A stretch of 13,843 bases of DNA from contig JAGZLX010000044.1 of assembly GCA_018364485.1 (NCBI GenBank), positions 1 through 13,843 on the forward strand, given 5' to 3'. The notes below the pieces were generated by a model. The model saw only the letters and a list, made by a program, of their open reading frames with translations. It had not been told where the DNA came from and did not search any database. This document shows, one piece after another, positions 12,554 to 13,843 of the stretch. The DNA is from Granulicatella adiacens (GTDB lineage Bacteria > Bacillota > Bacilli > Lactobacillales > Aerococcaceae). Numbering within the stretch: position 1 is the first letter of the stretch; every line of letters begins with the position of its first letter. The position numbers and the translations under genes are program-made.

Positions 12554-13843
12554 TTATTCTTGCATCATCCCTGCTTGGAGTTGATACATCTTATAATAAA
12601 GCCCTTCTTTTTCTAGAAGTTCTGTATGCGTGCCGCTCTCTACGATTTCTCCTTTATCAAGCACAAAGATTTGATTAGAATCTTGAATGGTCGATAATCG
12701 GTGCGCAATCGCTAAAGTGGTACGTCCGTTTCTCATTTTCTTCAGAGATGTTTGAATGACTTCCTCGGTTTGCGAATCGATATTCGCAGTCGCTTCATCT
12801 AGAATTAGGATTTTAGGATTGGCCGCAATCGTTCTTGCAAAGGCGATTAATTGACGCTCGCCACTAGAGAACGTTGAGCCCTTTTCAGAAACTTTATTCT
12901 CATATCCTTGTGGCAGTTGCTCGATAAAATGATGAGCATCTACGAACTCACTCGCCTTCTTCACTTCTTCGTCTGTAATATCTTGATACATACGAATATT
13001 AGAAGCAACCGTTCCATGGAATAAGAATGGATCTTGAAGCACGAGTCCGATTTTATCGCGAAGTACTTTTTTTGAATACTGTTGAATCGGAATATCATCA
13101 ATCAAGATTTCCCCATTCTTAAAATCATAAAATCGTAAGAAGAGATTCATAATAGACGATTTCCCTGAACCAGTCGAACCAACAAAGGCAACCGTCTCTC
13201 CTGGATTCACAATAAAGTTAATATTCTTTAATACATTGCGTTTCCCATCATAGGAGAAAGTAACATTCTTAAATTCAATCTTCCCGTTCTTGATTTCATT
13301 AATCTTTCCAAGTTGTTCAGGTTCGTAATCAGTATTATCGATGACTTCAAAGACACGAGTCGCTGCAATCATTGATGTTTGAATAATCGAGAAGTTTTGC
13401 GTCACATTGATTAATGGATTGAATAACTGATTTGAGAATTGAATAAAGGCGTACATCACCCCTGCTGTCACTCCCGCTACTTCCCAAGTAAGGCCAAAGT
13501 ATAAAATAATGACCGCATAGGCAACAAGCTTAAGTAGCGACATTGCAGGACGAAGGAACAGACTATTTACGTTAATCGAACGATTCGAGAATTGCACATG
13601 CTCCTCGTTAATCTGTTCGAATTCTTTTCTTAAACGTTCTTCTTGGTTAAACGCCTGAATCATTTTCATCCCATCAATACTCTCTGCTAGCTTCACGTTA
13701 ATCTCACTAAGCTTCTCACGCGTCTTACGAATCACGCTATGAGAGAGACGGTTATAAATTTTAACGGACGCAAACATCACTGGAATAAATAGAACCATTA
13801 AAATCGTAAGTCCTACATTCATACTAAACATCGCTGACAAGGT
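12554..13843 (-). CDS. ABC exporter half-transporter, C-terminal part (multidrug type)
   Basis: Membrane-bound exporter subunit with the ATPase fused behind the membrane domain. The last 430 codons are visible; the gene enters from the right edge with no start codon in view. The first 170 or so residues are the end of the membrane domain (LLKLVAYAVIILYFGLTW, GVMYAFIQFSNQLFNPLINV). The nucleotide-binding domain has Walker A GSTGSGKSS, encoded near 13156-13180, a signature reading FSSGERQ instead of LSGGQ, Walker B LILDEATANID with the catalytic Glu, and the switch His in AIAHRLST. A degenerate signature with intact Walker B is the pattern I associate with one subunit of heterodimeric exporters such as BmrCD/LmrCD, so a partner gene may lie just beyond 13843. 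Substrate unknown. Confidence 0.92.
   Translation of the reverse strand, partial: TLSAMFSMNVGLTILMVLFIPVMFASVKIYNRLSHSVIRKTREKLSEINVKLAESIDGMKMIQAFNQEERLRKEFEQINEEHVQFSNRSINVNSLFLRPAMSLLKLVAYAVIILYFGLTWEVAGVTAGVMYAFIQFSNQLFNPLINVTQNFSIIQTSMIAATRVFEVIDNTDYEPEQLGKINEIKNGKIEFKNVTFSYDGKRNVLKNINFIVNPGETVAFVGSTGSGKSSIMNLFLRFYDFKNGEILIDDIPIQQYSKKVLRDKIGLVLQDPFLFHGTVASNIRMYQDITDEEVKKASEFVDAHHFIEQLPQGYENKVSEKGSTFSSGERQLIAFARTIAANPKILILDEATANIDSQTEEVIQTSLKKMRNGRTTLAIAHRLSTIQDSNQIFVLDKGEIVESGTHTELLEKEGLYYKMYQLQAGMMQE

Overview
The window looks like chromosomal DNA of a low-GC Gram-positive bacterium of the order Lactobacillales. The evidence is strong GGAGG-type ribosome binding sites, lipoprotein signal peptides, a DUF1033 protein, a YidC2-type insertase beside an acylphosphatase (a pairing I recall from streptococci), and an FtsK/SpoIIIE translocase. 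A Granulicatella/Carnobacteriaceae-like source is a guess. Most genes are on the minus strand; only acyP and yidC are clearly on the plus strand.

Layout. (1) 1-441: 5' part of a BMP-family nucleoside-type binding lipoprotein with its own promoter. (2) 532-3301: DUF1033 gene and ftsK, overlapping by 8 bases. (3) 3400-4713: acyP and yidC on the plus strand, with a good promoter before yidC and a strong terminator after it. (4) 4903-12229: a six-gene minus-strand operon. Read from its promoter near 12280, it encodes a glycerophosphodiester phosphodiesterase-like enzyme, a binding lipoprotein, an ABC ATPase, a fused two-domain permease, a YihX-like HAD phosphatase, and a LacI-type regulator with an extra C-terminal substrate-binding-protein domain. 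(5) 12554-13843: C-terminal part of a multidrug-type ABC exporter half-transporter.

The operon reads as a self-contained uptake-and-use cassette. The lipoprotein captures a solute, probably phosphorylated (a glycerophosphodiester or sugar phosphate is my inference). The ATPase and permease import it, the phosphodiesterase and phosphatase process it, and the tri-domain LacI protein senses it and acts at a dyad beside the -35 box. An intrinsic terminator inside the operon separates the transport genes from the phosphatase and regulator genes.

The most unusual signal is non-coding. Two copies of a ~157-bp element, about 90% identical and in the same orientation, flank this operon (4721-4876 and 12355-12512). 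Each holds three 32-bp double dyads built from six 16-bp units, GTATCA-N4-TGATAC or GTAACA-N4-TGTTAC. In the right copy the double dyads lie exactly 55 bp apart. Both copies lie in gaps that appear untranscribed, and their right edges run into the U-tract side of two unrelated terminators. This suggests a DNA-level element (binding array or dispersed repeat) and gives the operon the form of a cassette bounded by direct repeats. I do not recognise the element.

By hand count, sampled 60-base lines of the operon are about 30-33% G+C, against about 43-47% in ftsK and the exporter. This is weak support for separate ancestry. I saw no tRNA, rRNA, insertion sequence, CRISPR array or riboswitch.
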